Origin: Bradyrhizobium sp. C9
GTDB lineage: Bacteria > Pseudomonadota > Alphaproteobacteria > Rhizobiales > Xanthobacteraceae
Reading direction: 5' to 3'
Length of the DNA: 64,000 bases
Assembly (NCBI RefSeq): GCF_002532045.1
Contig: NZ_NWTG01000028.1
Coordinates: 1-64,000, forward strand
In this document: in pieces, positions 16,648 through 24,160 of the stretch
Layout of the letters: the number at the start of each line of letters is the position of its first letter
Position numbering within the stretch: the stretch's first letter is position 1
Translations under genes and position numbers: made by a program
The notes under the pieces: generated by a model
What the model was told of the DNA's origin: nothing
The model's input: only the letters and a program-made list of their open reading frames with translations
Database searches by the model: none

Positions 16648-16661
16648 AAGGCATCACCGCG

Positions 16662-17087
16662 ATGTTGTATGACTGGATCAAGGCCCTGCACATCGTTGCC
16701 GTGATCTCCTGGATGGCGGGCATGCTCTATCTGCCGCGGCTGTTCGTCTACCATTGCGAGGCCGAAGCTGGCTCGAAACAGTCCGAGACCTTCAAAGTCA
16801 TGGAGCGGCGGCTTTTGAAGGCGATCATCAATCCCGCGATGATCGTGACCTGGCTTGCCGGGCTTTATCTGGTCTGGGCCGGACACTGGTACCTATCGGG
16901 CTGGTTTCAGGTCAAATTTACGCTAGTGCTCGTCATGTCGGGTATCCACGGCTTTTTGTCCCGCTGCGTGAAGGATTTCGCCGCCGACCGGAATCAGCGC
17001 ACCCAGAAATTCTATCGCATTATCAACGAGGTGCCGACGCTTCTCATGATCCTGATCGTGATCATGGTGGTCGTGAAGCCGTTCTAG
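16662..17087 (+). CDS. hemJ: Protoporphyrinogen IX oxidase, HemJ type
   Basis: A small membrane protein that oxidises protoporphyrinogen IX in haem synthesis, in organisms lacking HemG and HemY. It has 141 aa with four hydrophobic helices. The conserved first-helix His is in WIKALHIVAVISWMAGMLYL, and LPRLFVYH follows. The C-terminus NEVPTLLMILIVIMVVVKPF is diagnostic. It precedes rho. In many alphaproteobacteria hemE lies just upstream, but no hemE is present in this window. Confidence 0.92.
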   Translation: MLYDWIKALHIVAVISWMAGMLYLPRLFVYHCEAEAGSKQSETFKVMERRLLKAIINPAMIVTWLAGLYLVWAGHWYLSGWFQVKFTLVLVMSGIHGFLSRCVKDFAADRNQRTQKFYRIINEVPTLLMILIVIMVVVKPF

Positions 17088-17123
17088 ACAACGCGATGCT
17101 CAGGACGCATGCTTCAGTCCTTC

Positions 17124-17152
17124 TTGCGCAGAACGAATCGATTTTCTATATA
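17124..17152 (+). promoter_or_regulatory. Candidate sigma-70 promoter for rho
   Basis: TTGCGC (17124-17129), a 17-base spacer, then TATATA (17147-17152), about 185 bases upstream of the rho start in the 251-bp hemJ-rho spacer. The spacing is ideal and the -10 is unusually AT-rich for this genome. The long leader would suit Rho autoregulation by attenuation, as known in other bacteria. Confidence 0.45.
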
Positions 17153-17338
17153 GGTCCTATCCCACCCCACGCAGGCGGATGTGGTCGCGTTTCGGCTCTT
17201 TTCGGGCCGGCGCCGCATCAGGTTTGAAAGCCCGAACGGCACTTTCCTGGCTGAGACCTGCGGACCTTCCTTTGGCGTCCGCTTTTTCCAAGCCACCTCG
17301 CACCCCTTCCCTACTTACTTCCTCACAGGACGACCCCA

Positions 17339-18604
17339 ATGCGGGAAATCAAGCTCCAGGACCTCAAATCGAAAACGCCGGCCGAGCTCGTCTCGTTCGC
17401 GGAAGAGAACGGGGTCGAGAATGCCAGCACCATGCGAAAGCAGGAGCTGATGTTCGCAATTCTCAAGAACCTCGCGGCCGCCGAGACCGACATTGTCGGC
17501 GAGGGCGTCGTGGAAGTGCTGTCCGACGGATTCGGCTTCCTTCGTTCGCCCGACGCGAACTACCTGCCTGGTCCCGACGACATCTACGTCTCGCCCTCGC
17601 AAATCCGCCGCTTCGGCCTGCGCACCGGCGACACGATCGAAGGACACATTCGCAGCCCGAAGGAAGGCGAACGCTATTTTGCGCTGCTGAAGGTCAATAC
17701 GCTCAATTTCGAGGATCCAGAGAAGGCCAAGCACAAGGTCAATTTCGACAACCTCACGCCGCTGTTTCCGAATCAGCGTTTCCGCATGGAGCTCGAGGAT
17801 TCCACCAAGAAGGATCTCTCTGCCCGCGTGATCGACATCGTCGCGCCGATCGGCAAGGGCCAGCGCGCGCTGATCGTGGCGCCGCCGCGCACCGGCAAGA
17901 CGGTGCTGATGCAGAACATCGCGCACTCCATCACCGCCAATCATCCGGACTGCTACCTGATCGTGCTTCTGATCGACGAGCGTCCGGAAGAAGTCACCGA
18001 TATGCAGCGCTCGGTGAAGGGTGAGGTGGTGTCGTCGACCTTCGACGAACCCGCCGTGCGTCACGTCCAGGTCGCCGAGATGGTGATCGAGAAGGCCAAG
18101 CGTCTGGTCGAGCATGGCCGCGATGTCGTGATCCTGCTCGATTCGATCACCCGTCTCGGCCGCGCCTACAACACCGTCGTGCCGTCATCCGGCAAGGTGT
18201 TGACCGGCGGTGTCGACGCCAACGCTCTGCAGCGCCCGAAGCGCTTCTTCGGTGCCGCGCGCAACATCGAGGAGGGCGGTTCGCTGACCATCATCGCAAC
18301 CGCGCTGGTCGATACCGGCAGCCGCATGGACGAAGTCATCTTCGAAGAGTTCAAGGGCACTGGTAACTCGGAACTGATCCTCGACCGCAAGGTCTCGGAC
18401 AAGCGGACCTTCCCGGCGATCGACATTGCCCGCTCCGGCACCCGTAAGGAGGAGCTCATCACCGACCCGCAGGTGCTGAAGAAGATGTACGTCCTGCGCC
18501 GCATCCTCAATCCGATGGGCACCATGGACGCGATCGACTTCCTGCTCGACAAGCTCCGGAACACGAAGAGCAACTCGGAATTCTTCGACTCCATGAACAC
18601 CTGA
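17339..18604 (+). CDS. rho: Transcription termination factor Rho
   Basis: Hexameric RNA helicase that ends transcription. It has an N-terminal Rho-N helix bundle (residues 1-45), a cold-shock-like RNA-binding domain (about 50-125, including VLSDGFGFLRSPDANYL), and a RecA-type ATPase core. Walker A is APPRTGKTVLMQ (about 180-191), Walker B is DVVILLDSIT, and the Q-loop and R-loop regions are intact. The protein is 421 aa, full length. A T-rich hairpin terminator follows directly. Confidence 0.98.
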   Translation: MREIKLQDLKSKTPAELVSFAEENGVENASTMRKQELMFAILKNLAAAETDIVGEGVVEVLSDGFGFLRSPDANYLPGPDDIYVSPSQIRRFGLRTGDTIEGHIRSPKEGERYFALLKVNTLNFEDPEKAKHKVNFDNLTPLFPNQRFRMELEDSTKKDLSARVIDIVAPIGKGQRALIVAPPRTGKTVLMQNIAHSITANHPDCYLIVLLIDERPEEVTDMQRSVKGEVVSSTFDEPAVRHVQVAEMVIEKAKRLVEHGRDVVILLDSITRLGRAYNTVVPSSGKVLTGGVDANALQRPKRFFGAARNIEEGGSLTIIATALVDTGSRMDEVIFEEFKGTGNSELILDRKVSDKRTFPAIDIARSGTRKEELITDPQVLKKMYVLRRILNPMGTMDAIDFLLDKLRNTKSNSEFFDSMNT

Positions 18605-18906
18605 GGCTACGGCCGAAAGGAACAGGGCGCTCCGCACAAACGGGGCGCCTTTTTTCATGCTGCGGATTTGCTGCAGCAATGCGCAGCATGAATCCGGTTG
18701 GCTCAGCGCATCGAATATTCATATAACTATCTGATATGATTCATATTTGCAGTCCATTGGTTGTGATCTGACAGGCTGAGGTGCAACAAGAATGCTGCGC
18801 GGTCGCCGCGACGAAGTTCGGTTATGCTGCATTGCAGTATACTGCGGCATGACGTGCGAAATGGAAGCGGCATTGCCTTTGTCGGTTTTGTTGGAAGAAA
18901 TAGGCG
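18605..18906. other. rho-mnmE spacer
   Basis: 302 bp without a supported gene. It starts with the rho terminator. Beyond it lies an AT-rich patch (about 18710-18755) with ATTCATAT occurring twice and the dyad TCATAT-N9-ATATGA, a likely promoter/operator zone for mnmE. An out-of-frame short reading frame over 18790-18910 has no recognisable product. Confidence 0.5.
18626..18655 (+). terminator. Intrinsic terminator after rho
   Basis: GGCGCTCCG, a short loop, then CGGGGCGCC (one T-G wobble) followed by TTTTTT at 18650-18655. It starts 21 bases after the rho stop codon. Confidence 0.8.
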
Positions 18907-20232
18907 ATGCATCCGCGCGACCAGACTATCTTCGCATTATCCTCCGGGCGGCCGCCGAGTGCGATCGCCATTGTCAGGCTGTCTGGCCCAATGGCCGAGT
19001 CGGTCATTGGTGGACTGGCGGGCAAGACCCCGGCCCCGCGAATGGCGACCCGGGCGTTGCTCCGCGATTCGAACCATCAACCGATCGACGACGCGGTCGT
19101 GTTGTGGTTCCCGGGCCCGGCGAGTGCGACCGGCGAGGACATCGCCGAATTTCAAGTCCATGGCGGACGCGCGGTATTGGCAGCGATGTTCGATGCCATC
19201 GCCGCGTTCGAGAATGTGCGGCCGGCCGAGCCCGGCGAGTTCACCCGGCGGGCCTTCGAGAACGGCAAGCTCGACCTGACCGAGGCCGAGGGCCTCGACG
19301 ATCTGATCCACGCCGATACCGACCGCCAGCGGCGCCAGGCGCTGCGACAGTTGAAGGGATTGCTCGGCGATCGCGCGCGTGACTGGCGCGAGCGGATCAT
19401 CGCGGCGTCGGCGCTGATCGAGGCCGGCATCGATTTCGCCGATGAAGGCGATGTCCCGGCGGAGCTGATTGCGCCGGCGCTCGAGAAGATCCGGGCGCTG
19501 CACGACGAGATCAAGCAGGTGCTGGCGGGGCAGGGGCAAAGTGAGCGGTTGCGCGACGGCTTGGTGGTCGCGATCGCAGGTCCGCCGAATGTCGGCAAAT
19601 CGACCCTGATCAATCAGCTTGCGAAGCGCGAGGTCGCGATCGTCTCACCGCATGCCGGCACGACCCGCGACGTGATCGAGGTGCAGCTCGACCTCGACGG
19701 CTATCCCGTTACGGTCATCGACACCGCCGGAATCCGCGAGACCGACGACCCGGTGGAGCAGGAGGGTGTTCGCCGTGCCCGGGCGCGCGCGGCTGAGGCC
19801 GATCTCGTGCTGTGGCTGGCCGACAGCCGCGGCGCAAAGGTCGGGCATGGCGGAACGACGCCGACCTGGCTGGTGCGGAACAAGATCGATCTGGTGAGGA
19901 CTCCGCCGGGTGAGGGAGGTAGCTACCCCGAATTCAGGATCTCGGCAGCCCGCGGCGATGGCCTCTCCGAGTTGATTGCCGCATTAGTCGGTTTCGCTCA
20001 CGACTATTTCGCGACCAGCGAGGGCGGTCTGATCAGCCGGACGCGGCAGCGCGGATTGCTGGAGGAGACGGTCGAGGCTCTTGGACGCAGCATCGACGTA
20101 GTCGGGCAGGGCGAGGAACTCGCTGCCGAGGAACTTCGCCGGGCGGCGACCTCGCTCGGCCGTTTGCTTGGTCGGGTAGACGTCGAAGACATCCTGGACG
20201 TCATCTTCCGCGAGTTCTGCGTCGGGAAGTAG
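18907..20232 (+). CDS. mnmE: tRNA modification GTPase MnmE (TrmE)
   Basis: Works with MnmG to install the 5-carboxymethylaminomethyl group on wobble U34 of tRNAs. It has an N-terminal tetrahydrofolate-binding domain (about 1-120, FALSSGRPPSAIAIVRLSGP), a helical domain, and an inserted G domain: G1 GPPNVGKSTLIN (about 222-233), G2/G3 DTAGIRET, G4 NKID. The C-terminal CVGK is the FC(I/V)GK motif with the catalytic Cys. The protein is 441 aa. parS sites follow immediately. Confidence 0.97.
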   Translation: MHPRDQTIFALSSGRPPSAIAIVRLSGPMAESVIGGLAGKTPAPRMATRALLRDSNHQPIDDAVVLWFPGPASATGEDIAEFQVHGGRAVLAAMFDAIAAFENVRPAEPGEFTRRAFENGKLDLTEAEGLDDLIHADTDRQRRQALRQLKGLLGDRARDWRERIIAASALIEAGIDFADEGDVPAELIAPALEKIRALHDEIKQVLAGQGQSERLRDGLVVAIAGPPNVGKSTLINQLAKREVAIVSPHAGTTRDVIEVQLDLDGYPVTVIDTAGIRETDDPVEQEGVRRARARAAEADLVLWLADSRGAKVGHGGTTPTWLVRNKIDLVRTPPGEGGSYPEFRISAARGDGLSELIAALVGFAHDYFATSEGGLISRTRQRGLLEETVEALGRSIDVVGQGEELAAEELRRAATSLGRLLGRVDVEDILDVIFREFCVGK

Positions 20233-20244
20233 CGGGCGCCCGTC

Positions 20245-20260
20245 TGTTTCACGTGAAACA
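20245..20260. other. parS site 1
   Basis: TGTTTCACGTGAAACA, a perfect 16-bp palindrome and exact match to the ParB-binding consensus. It lies 12 bases after the mnmE stop. Confidence 0.95.
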
Positions 20261-20291
20261 TGGTTTCGATCTGGTTAACGACGCCCGTTCC

Positions 20292-20307
20292 CGTTTCACG
20301 TGAAACA
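20292..20307. other. parS site 2
   Basis: CGTTTCACGTGAAACA matches the consensus at 15 of 16 positions. It lies between mnmE and mnmG, 31 bp after site 1. Confidence 0.9.
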
Positions 20308-20328
20308 AAGGCTGTCACCCGACCGGGC

Positions 20329-20344
20329 TGTTTCACGTGAAACA
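20329..20344. other. parS site 3
   Basis: TGTTTCACGTGAAACA, a perfect 16-bp match. It is the third site in the 100-bp cluster between mnmE and mnmG. Confidence 0.95.
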
Positions 20345-20352
20345 ACTCCGCC

Positions 20353-20385
20353 CCGTCATTGCGAACGAAGCGGCGCAATCCATAT
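20353..20385. repeat. Partial interspersed repeat, family C (copy 1)
   Basis: GTCATTGCGAACGAAGC-GGCGCAATCCAT, one arm of the intergenic repeat also seen complete at 25071-25150. Only the 5' arm is present here, next to the third parS. Confidence 0.5.
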
Positions 20386-20465
20386 CTCGACCGAGAAGCG
20401 GTTCTCAAACCAGCGGTCCAACTTCGTTCTTCCGGCTTTCATCACTCCACGATAGAAGTCCCGCC

Positions 20466-22349
20466 ATGACTATCAGGGCAGATTCATTCGACGTCATCGT
20501 CATTGGCGGCGGCCATGCCGGCTGCGAGGCCGCAAGTGCGGCTGCACGGATGGGCGCGAAGACGGCCTTGGTGACCCATCGTTTCGCGACCATTGGTGCG
20601 ATGTCCTGCAATCCCGCGATCGGCGGCCTCGGCAAGGGTCATCTTGTCCGCGAAGTTGACGCACTGGATGGCTTGATGGGTCGGGTGGCCGACGCCGGCG
20701 GCATCCAGTTCCGCATGCTCAATCGCCGGAAGGGTCCGGCGGTCCGCGGGCCCCGGGCCCAGGCCGACCGCAAGCTTTATGCCGCCGCGATGCAGGCGGC
20801 CATCACCGAGACCGCGAACCTCAGCGTTGTCGAGGGCGAGGCGGATGAGCTGATTGTCGTCGACGGCCGCGTGACCGGTATTCGCCTGGGCGATGGCCGC
20901 CAACTTTCAGCAGGTGCTGTTGTCATCACGACCGGCACCTTCCTGCGTGGTCTGATTCATCTCGGCGAGAAGAACTGGCCGGCAGGCCGGGTCGGCGAGG
21001 CGCCGGCCATGGGCCTGTCTGCCTCGTTCGAGCGGGCAGGTTTTGTGCTCGGCCGGCTCAAGACCGGGACCCCTCCGCGTCTCGACGGCACCACGATCGA
21101 CTGGTCCGCGGTCGAAATGCAGCCCGGAGACGAGCCTCCGGAGCCGTTTTCGGTCATGACGGACCGGATTACGACCCCGCAGATCCAGTGCGGCATCACC
21201 CGGACCACGCCGGCGACCCATGAGGTGATCCGGGCCAACGTACATCGCTCGCCGATGTATTCCGGCCAGATCAAGAGCTCCGGACCGCGCTATTGCCCCT
21301 CGATCGAGGACAAGATCGTTCGCTTTGGCGACCGCGACGGCCATCAGATCTTCCTGGAGCCGGAAGGGCTGGACGACAGCACGGTCTATCCCAACGGCAT
21401 CTCGACCTCGCTGCCCGAAGAGGTCCAGCTCGCGATCCTCGCCAGCATCCCCGGGCTCGAGCGGGTGAAGATGGTTCGGCCGGGCTACGCGATCGAATAC
21501 GATCACGTCGATCCGCGGGAGCTCGATCCGACCCTTGAGACCAAGCGTCTGCGCGGGCTTTTCCTGGCTGGCCAGATCAATGGCACCACCGGATATGAAG
21601 AGGCGGCAGGGCAGGGCATCGTTGCCGGGCTCAATGCCGCGCTGGCCGCCAGTGGGACTGATCCGATCGTATTCGACCGCGCAGACGGCTATCTCGGCGT
21701 GATGATCGACGATCTCGTGACCCGCGGGATCACCGAGCCCTATCGGATGTTCACCTCGCGGGCCGAATACCGGCTGACCCTGCGGGCCGATAATGCCGAC
21801 CAGCGCCTGACCGACAAGGGCATCGCGCTCGGCTGCGTCGGTTCGGCTCGCGCGGAACGCCACCGGACCAAGATGGCGGCGCTGGAAGGGGCCAAGGCGT
21901 TGGCGAAATCGCTCGCGATCACCCCGAACGAGGCTGCGAAGCATGGGCTCGCGCTCAATCGCGACGGTCATCGCCGCTCCGCCTTCGAGCTACTGGCCTA
22001 TCCGGAGATCGAATGGCCGGCAGTGCGGGCGATCTGGCCGGAGCTGTCGGCCATTGACCCTGCGATCGCGGTGCATCTCGAGATCGATGCCAAATACGAT
22101 GTCTATCTGAAGCGTCAGACTGCCGACGTCGACGCCTTTCGGCGCGACGAAGGCCTGGTCCTGGCCGATGTCGACTATGCCGATGTGCCGGGGCTCTCGA
22201 ATGAAGCCCGTGCCAAGCTGCAGAAGGCGCAGCCGCGGACGGTCGGGCAGGCCGGCCGCATCGACGGCATGACGCCGGCGGCGCTGGGTATTTTGGCGGC
22301 CTATCTGCGGCGTGAGGCACGGCGGAAATCGGCCAAGGCGACCGCCTGA
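20466..22349 (+). CDS. mnmG: tRNA uridine-5-carboxymethylaminomethyl synthesis enzyme MnmG (GidA)
   Basis: FAD-dependent partner of MnmE in wobble-U34 modification. The FAD-binding VIVIGGGHAGCEAA lies near residues 10-23, followed by the GidA signatures MSCNPAIGGLGKGHL, RFGDRDGHQIFLEPEG and GQINGTTGYEEAA. The C-terminal helical domain is present. The ATG at 20466 gives a 627-aa protein; the frame is open upstream through parS site 3 to 20337, but that extension is repeat sequence. It sits between parS clusters. Confidence 0.96.
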   Translation: MTIRADSFDVIVIGGGHAGCEAASAAARMGAKTALVTHRFATIGAMSCNPAIGGLGKGHLVREVDALDGLMGRVADAGGIQFRMLNRRKGPAVRGPRAQADRKLYAAAMQAAITETANLSVVEGEADELIVVDGRVTGIRLGDGRQLSAGAVVITTGTFLRGLIHLGEKNWPAGRVGEAPAMGLSASFERAGFVLGRLKTGTPPRLDGTTIDWSAVEMQPGDEPPEPFSVMTDRITTPQIQCGITRTTPATHEVIRANVHRSPMYSGQIKSSGPRYCPSIEDKIVRFGDRDGHQIFLEPEGLDDSTVYPNGISTSLPEEVQLAILASIPGLERVKMVRPGYAIEYDHVDPRELDPTLETKRLRGLFLAGQINGTTGYEEAAGQGIVAGLNAALAASGTDPIVFDRADGYLGVMIDDLVTRGITEPYRMFTSRAEYRLTLRADNADQRLTDKGIALGCVGSARAERHRTKMAALEGAKALAKSLAITPNEAAKHGLALNRDGHRRSAFELLAYPEIEWPAVRAIWPELSAIDPAIAVHLEIDAKYDVYLKRQTADVDAFRRDEGLVLADVDYADVPGLSNEARAKLQKAQPRTVGQAGRIDGMTPAALGILAAYLRREARRKSAKATA

Positions 22350-22365
22350 CGTTTCACGTGAAACA
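22350..22365. other. parS site 4
   Basis: CGTTTCACGTGAAACA (15/16), beginning with the first base after the mnmG stop codon. Confidence 0.9.
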
Positions 22366-22470
22366 CGCGCGGTGAGCGCCTATCTTTTGCGTGTGCGAAT
22401 CGACCGACACGCCGCTCGTCGGCCTCGCCACCGGTTCTCACTCCCTTAGACAACACGGCCTGCACCAAGA

Positions 22471-23136
22471 ATGGCTCCAGCCCCGCAATCCACCGAACTC
22501 GGCGTCTCCGCCAAGGACAGGGCCGCGGCGCTCGCGCTCACGCCCGTTTCACGTGAAACAGAGGCGCGGCTCGATCGCTACATCGCGCTCCTGCTGGAGT
22601 GGCAGGCCAAAACCAACCTCGTCGCGCCCTCCACGCTTCCGAATCTCTGGACGCGGCATATCTCCGATTCTCTGCAGCTTTTGAACCTCGCACCCTCAGC
22701 AAAGTCCTGGGTCGATCTCGGCAGCGGCGGCGGCTTTCCCGGCGTCGTGCTGGCCTGCGCGTTGGCCGAGACAGAAGGCGCGCGAATCCATCTGGTTGAG
22801 CGAATCGCCAAGAAGGCTGCATTCTTGCGCGAGGCGATACGGGTCACGGAGTCACCGGGGACGGTGCATCTGGCTGATATCGGGGATACTGTGGATAGAA
22901 TCGCAGGCCCCATCGATTGCGTCACCGCGCGGGCGCTGGCTCCGTTACATCAACTGATCGGCTTTGCGGAGCCGTGGGTCAAAAAGGGCGCCAAGGCGCT
23001 GTTTTTGAAGGGTCAAGATGTAGAGGCCGAATTGACCGAGGCCACTAAATATTGGAATATTGAGCCAAAGTTACACTCCAGCCGGACCGGCGGACAGGGC
23101 TGGATCGTCGAACTCGGGTCAATCGAGCGACGCTAG
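22471..23136 (+). CDS. rsmG: 16S rRNA (guanine527-N7) methyltransferase RsmG (GidB)
   Basis: Methylates G527 in the 530 loop of 16S rRNA using SAM. The SAM-binding motif DLGSGGGFPGVVLA lies near residues 78-91, HLVERIAKKAAFLREA follows, and VTARALAPLHQL is in the C-terminal half. The protein is 221 aa. A parS copy is embedded in the reading frame and encodes Pro-Val-Ser-Arg-Glu-Thr (about residues 25-30). The 3' end overlaps the possible longer parA frame, but the chosen parA start lies 31 bp downstream of the rsmG stop. Confidence 0.95.
   Translation: MAPAPQSTELGVSAKDRAAALALTPVSRETEARLDRYIALLLEWQAKTNLVAPSTLPNLWTRHISDSLQLLNLAPSAKSWVDLGSGGGFPGVVLACALAETEGARIHLVERIAKKAAFLREAIRVTESPGTVHLADIGDTVDRIAGPIDCVTARALAPLHQLIGFAEPWVKKGAKALFLKGQDVEAELTEATKYWNIEPKLHSSRTGGQGWIVELGSIERR
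22545..22560. other. parS site 5, inside rsmG
   Basis: CGTTTCACGTGAAACA (15/16) lies wholly within the coding frame of rsmG. It is the fifth site in 2.3 kb, so ParB loading would extend into the gene. Confidence 0.9.
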
Positions 23137-23167
23137 GGGACTCCGCAAGAGCAAATGGTATTTTGGT

Positions 23168-24019
23168 ATGACCGTGATGGACGAGGTTTATCAAGGGGAT
23201 AAGGCGCTCCAGGCGCCGGGCCATCCGCGCATCCTGTCGCTCGCCAACCAGAAGGGCGGCGTCGGCAAGACCACCACAGCGATCAATCTCGGTACCGCAC
23301 TCGCTGCGATTGGCGAGCGCGTCCTGATCGTCGATCTCGATCCGCAGGGCAACGCCTCGACCGGCCTCGGCATCGATCGCCGCAGCCGCAACTGCTCGAC
23401 CTATGACGTGCTGATCGGCGAGGCGCCGCTGCGCGATGCCGTGGTCGCGACGGCGGTGCCGCGGCTGCACATCGCCGCCTCCACCATGGACCTCTCCGGC
23501 CTCGAGCTAGAGCTCGGCACCACGCCGGGCCGCGCGTTCCGGCTGCGCGATGCGATCGCCGGGCTGAACAACAACGTCTCGCCCGACTCCGATTACACCT
23601 ACGTGCTGATCGACTGCCCGCCCTCGCTCAACCTGCTGACGGTGAACGCGATGGCGGCGTCGGACGCGATCCTGGTGCCGCTGCAATGCGAGTTCTTCGC
23701 GCTCGAAGGTCTGTCGCAATTGCTGCAGACCGTGGAGCAGGTGCGCTCGACGCTCAATCCGACCCTGTCGATTCACGGCATCGTGCTGACCATGTTCGAC
23801 TCGCGCAACAACCTCTCCAACCAGGTGGTTGCCGACGTGCGCCAGTTCATGGGCGACAAGGTCTACGACACGATGATCCCGCGCAACGTGCGCATCTCGG
23901 AAGCGCCGTCCTACGGCAAGCCGGTCCTGGTCTACGACCTCAAATGCGCCGGCAGCGATGCGTATCTCAAGCTCGCCACCGAAGTGATCCAGCGCGAGCG
24001 CGAGCTGCGCACGCACTGA
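23168..24019 (+). CDS. parA: Chromosome partitioning ATPase ParA
   Basis: Deviant-Walker ATPase that moves ParB-parS complexes over the nucleoid. The motif NQKGGVGKTTTAINLG (about residues 25-40) has the signature lysine KGGVGKT, and the Walker A' and B regions are DLDPQGNAS and VLIDCPPSLNLL. Start choice: ATG at 23168 (MTVMDEVYQG) or ATG at 23177; the frame is open to 23060 only over rsmG. The protein is 283 aa. It is followed by parB across a 141-bp spacer that holds an interspersed repeat. Confidence 0.95.
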   Translation: MTVMDEVYQGDKALQAPGHPRILSLANQKGGVGKTTTAINLGTALAAIGERVLIVDLDPQGNASTGLGIDRRSRNCSTYDVLIGEAPLRDAVVATAVPRLHIAASTMDLSGLELELGTTPGRAFRLRDAIAGLNNNVSPDSDYTYVLIDCPPSLNLLTVNAMAASDAILVPLQCEFFALEGLSQLLQTVEQVRSTLNPTLSIHGIVLTMFDSRNNLSNQVVADVRQFMGDKVYDTMIPRNVRISEAPSYGKPVLVYDLKCAGSDAYLKLATEVIQRERELRTH

Positions 24020-24021
24020 CG

Positions 24022-24090
24022 ATGCGTAGGATGGGTAGAGCGAAGCGAAACCCATCACTCTCGTCGCGCGCCGCGATGGGCTTTGCTGCG
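24022..24090. repeat. Interspersed repeat, family D, between parA and parB
   Basis: GATGGGTAGAGCGAAGCGAAACCCATC folds on itself (GATGGGT / ACCCATC), and a second GATGGGCTTTGC half follows. This is a hairpin-rich intergenic element of the kind I recall from Bradyrhizobium. It splits the parAB operon but has no T-run. Confidence 0.55.
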
Positions 24091-24160
24091 CGCGGCCCGC
24101 TCGACGATTCTGAAATTCAAGTCTGGAGTACTGCGTGTGAATCCAAGGGAGCTCGCAACA

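Larger units (their letters stand above)
16216..16661. other. Candidate chromosomal replication origin (oriC) in the ppsR-hemJ spacer
   Basis: A 446-bp divergent spacer flanked by the gene sets that border oriC in Caulobacter and S. meliloti. It holds six GANTC (CcrM) sites at 16237, 16262, 16425, 16505, 16527 and 16540, although such a site is expected only about once per 256 bp. It also holds an AT-rich 20-bp perfect palindrome at 16544-16563, and weak DnaA-box-like words TGTGGATTT (16364-16372) and TGTGAACAA (16466-16474). No perfect TTATCCACA is present. parS sites lie 4-6 kb away. The placement is strong by synteny; the exact initiator sites are inference. Confidence 0.65.

Noticed and set aside
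16216..16661. Perfect DnaA boxes (TTATCCACA) and CtrA sites (TTAA-N7-TTAA) in the candidate origin
   Set aside because: I looked for both and found only words with one or more mismatches, so they are not claimed as features.
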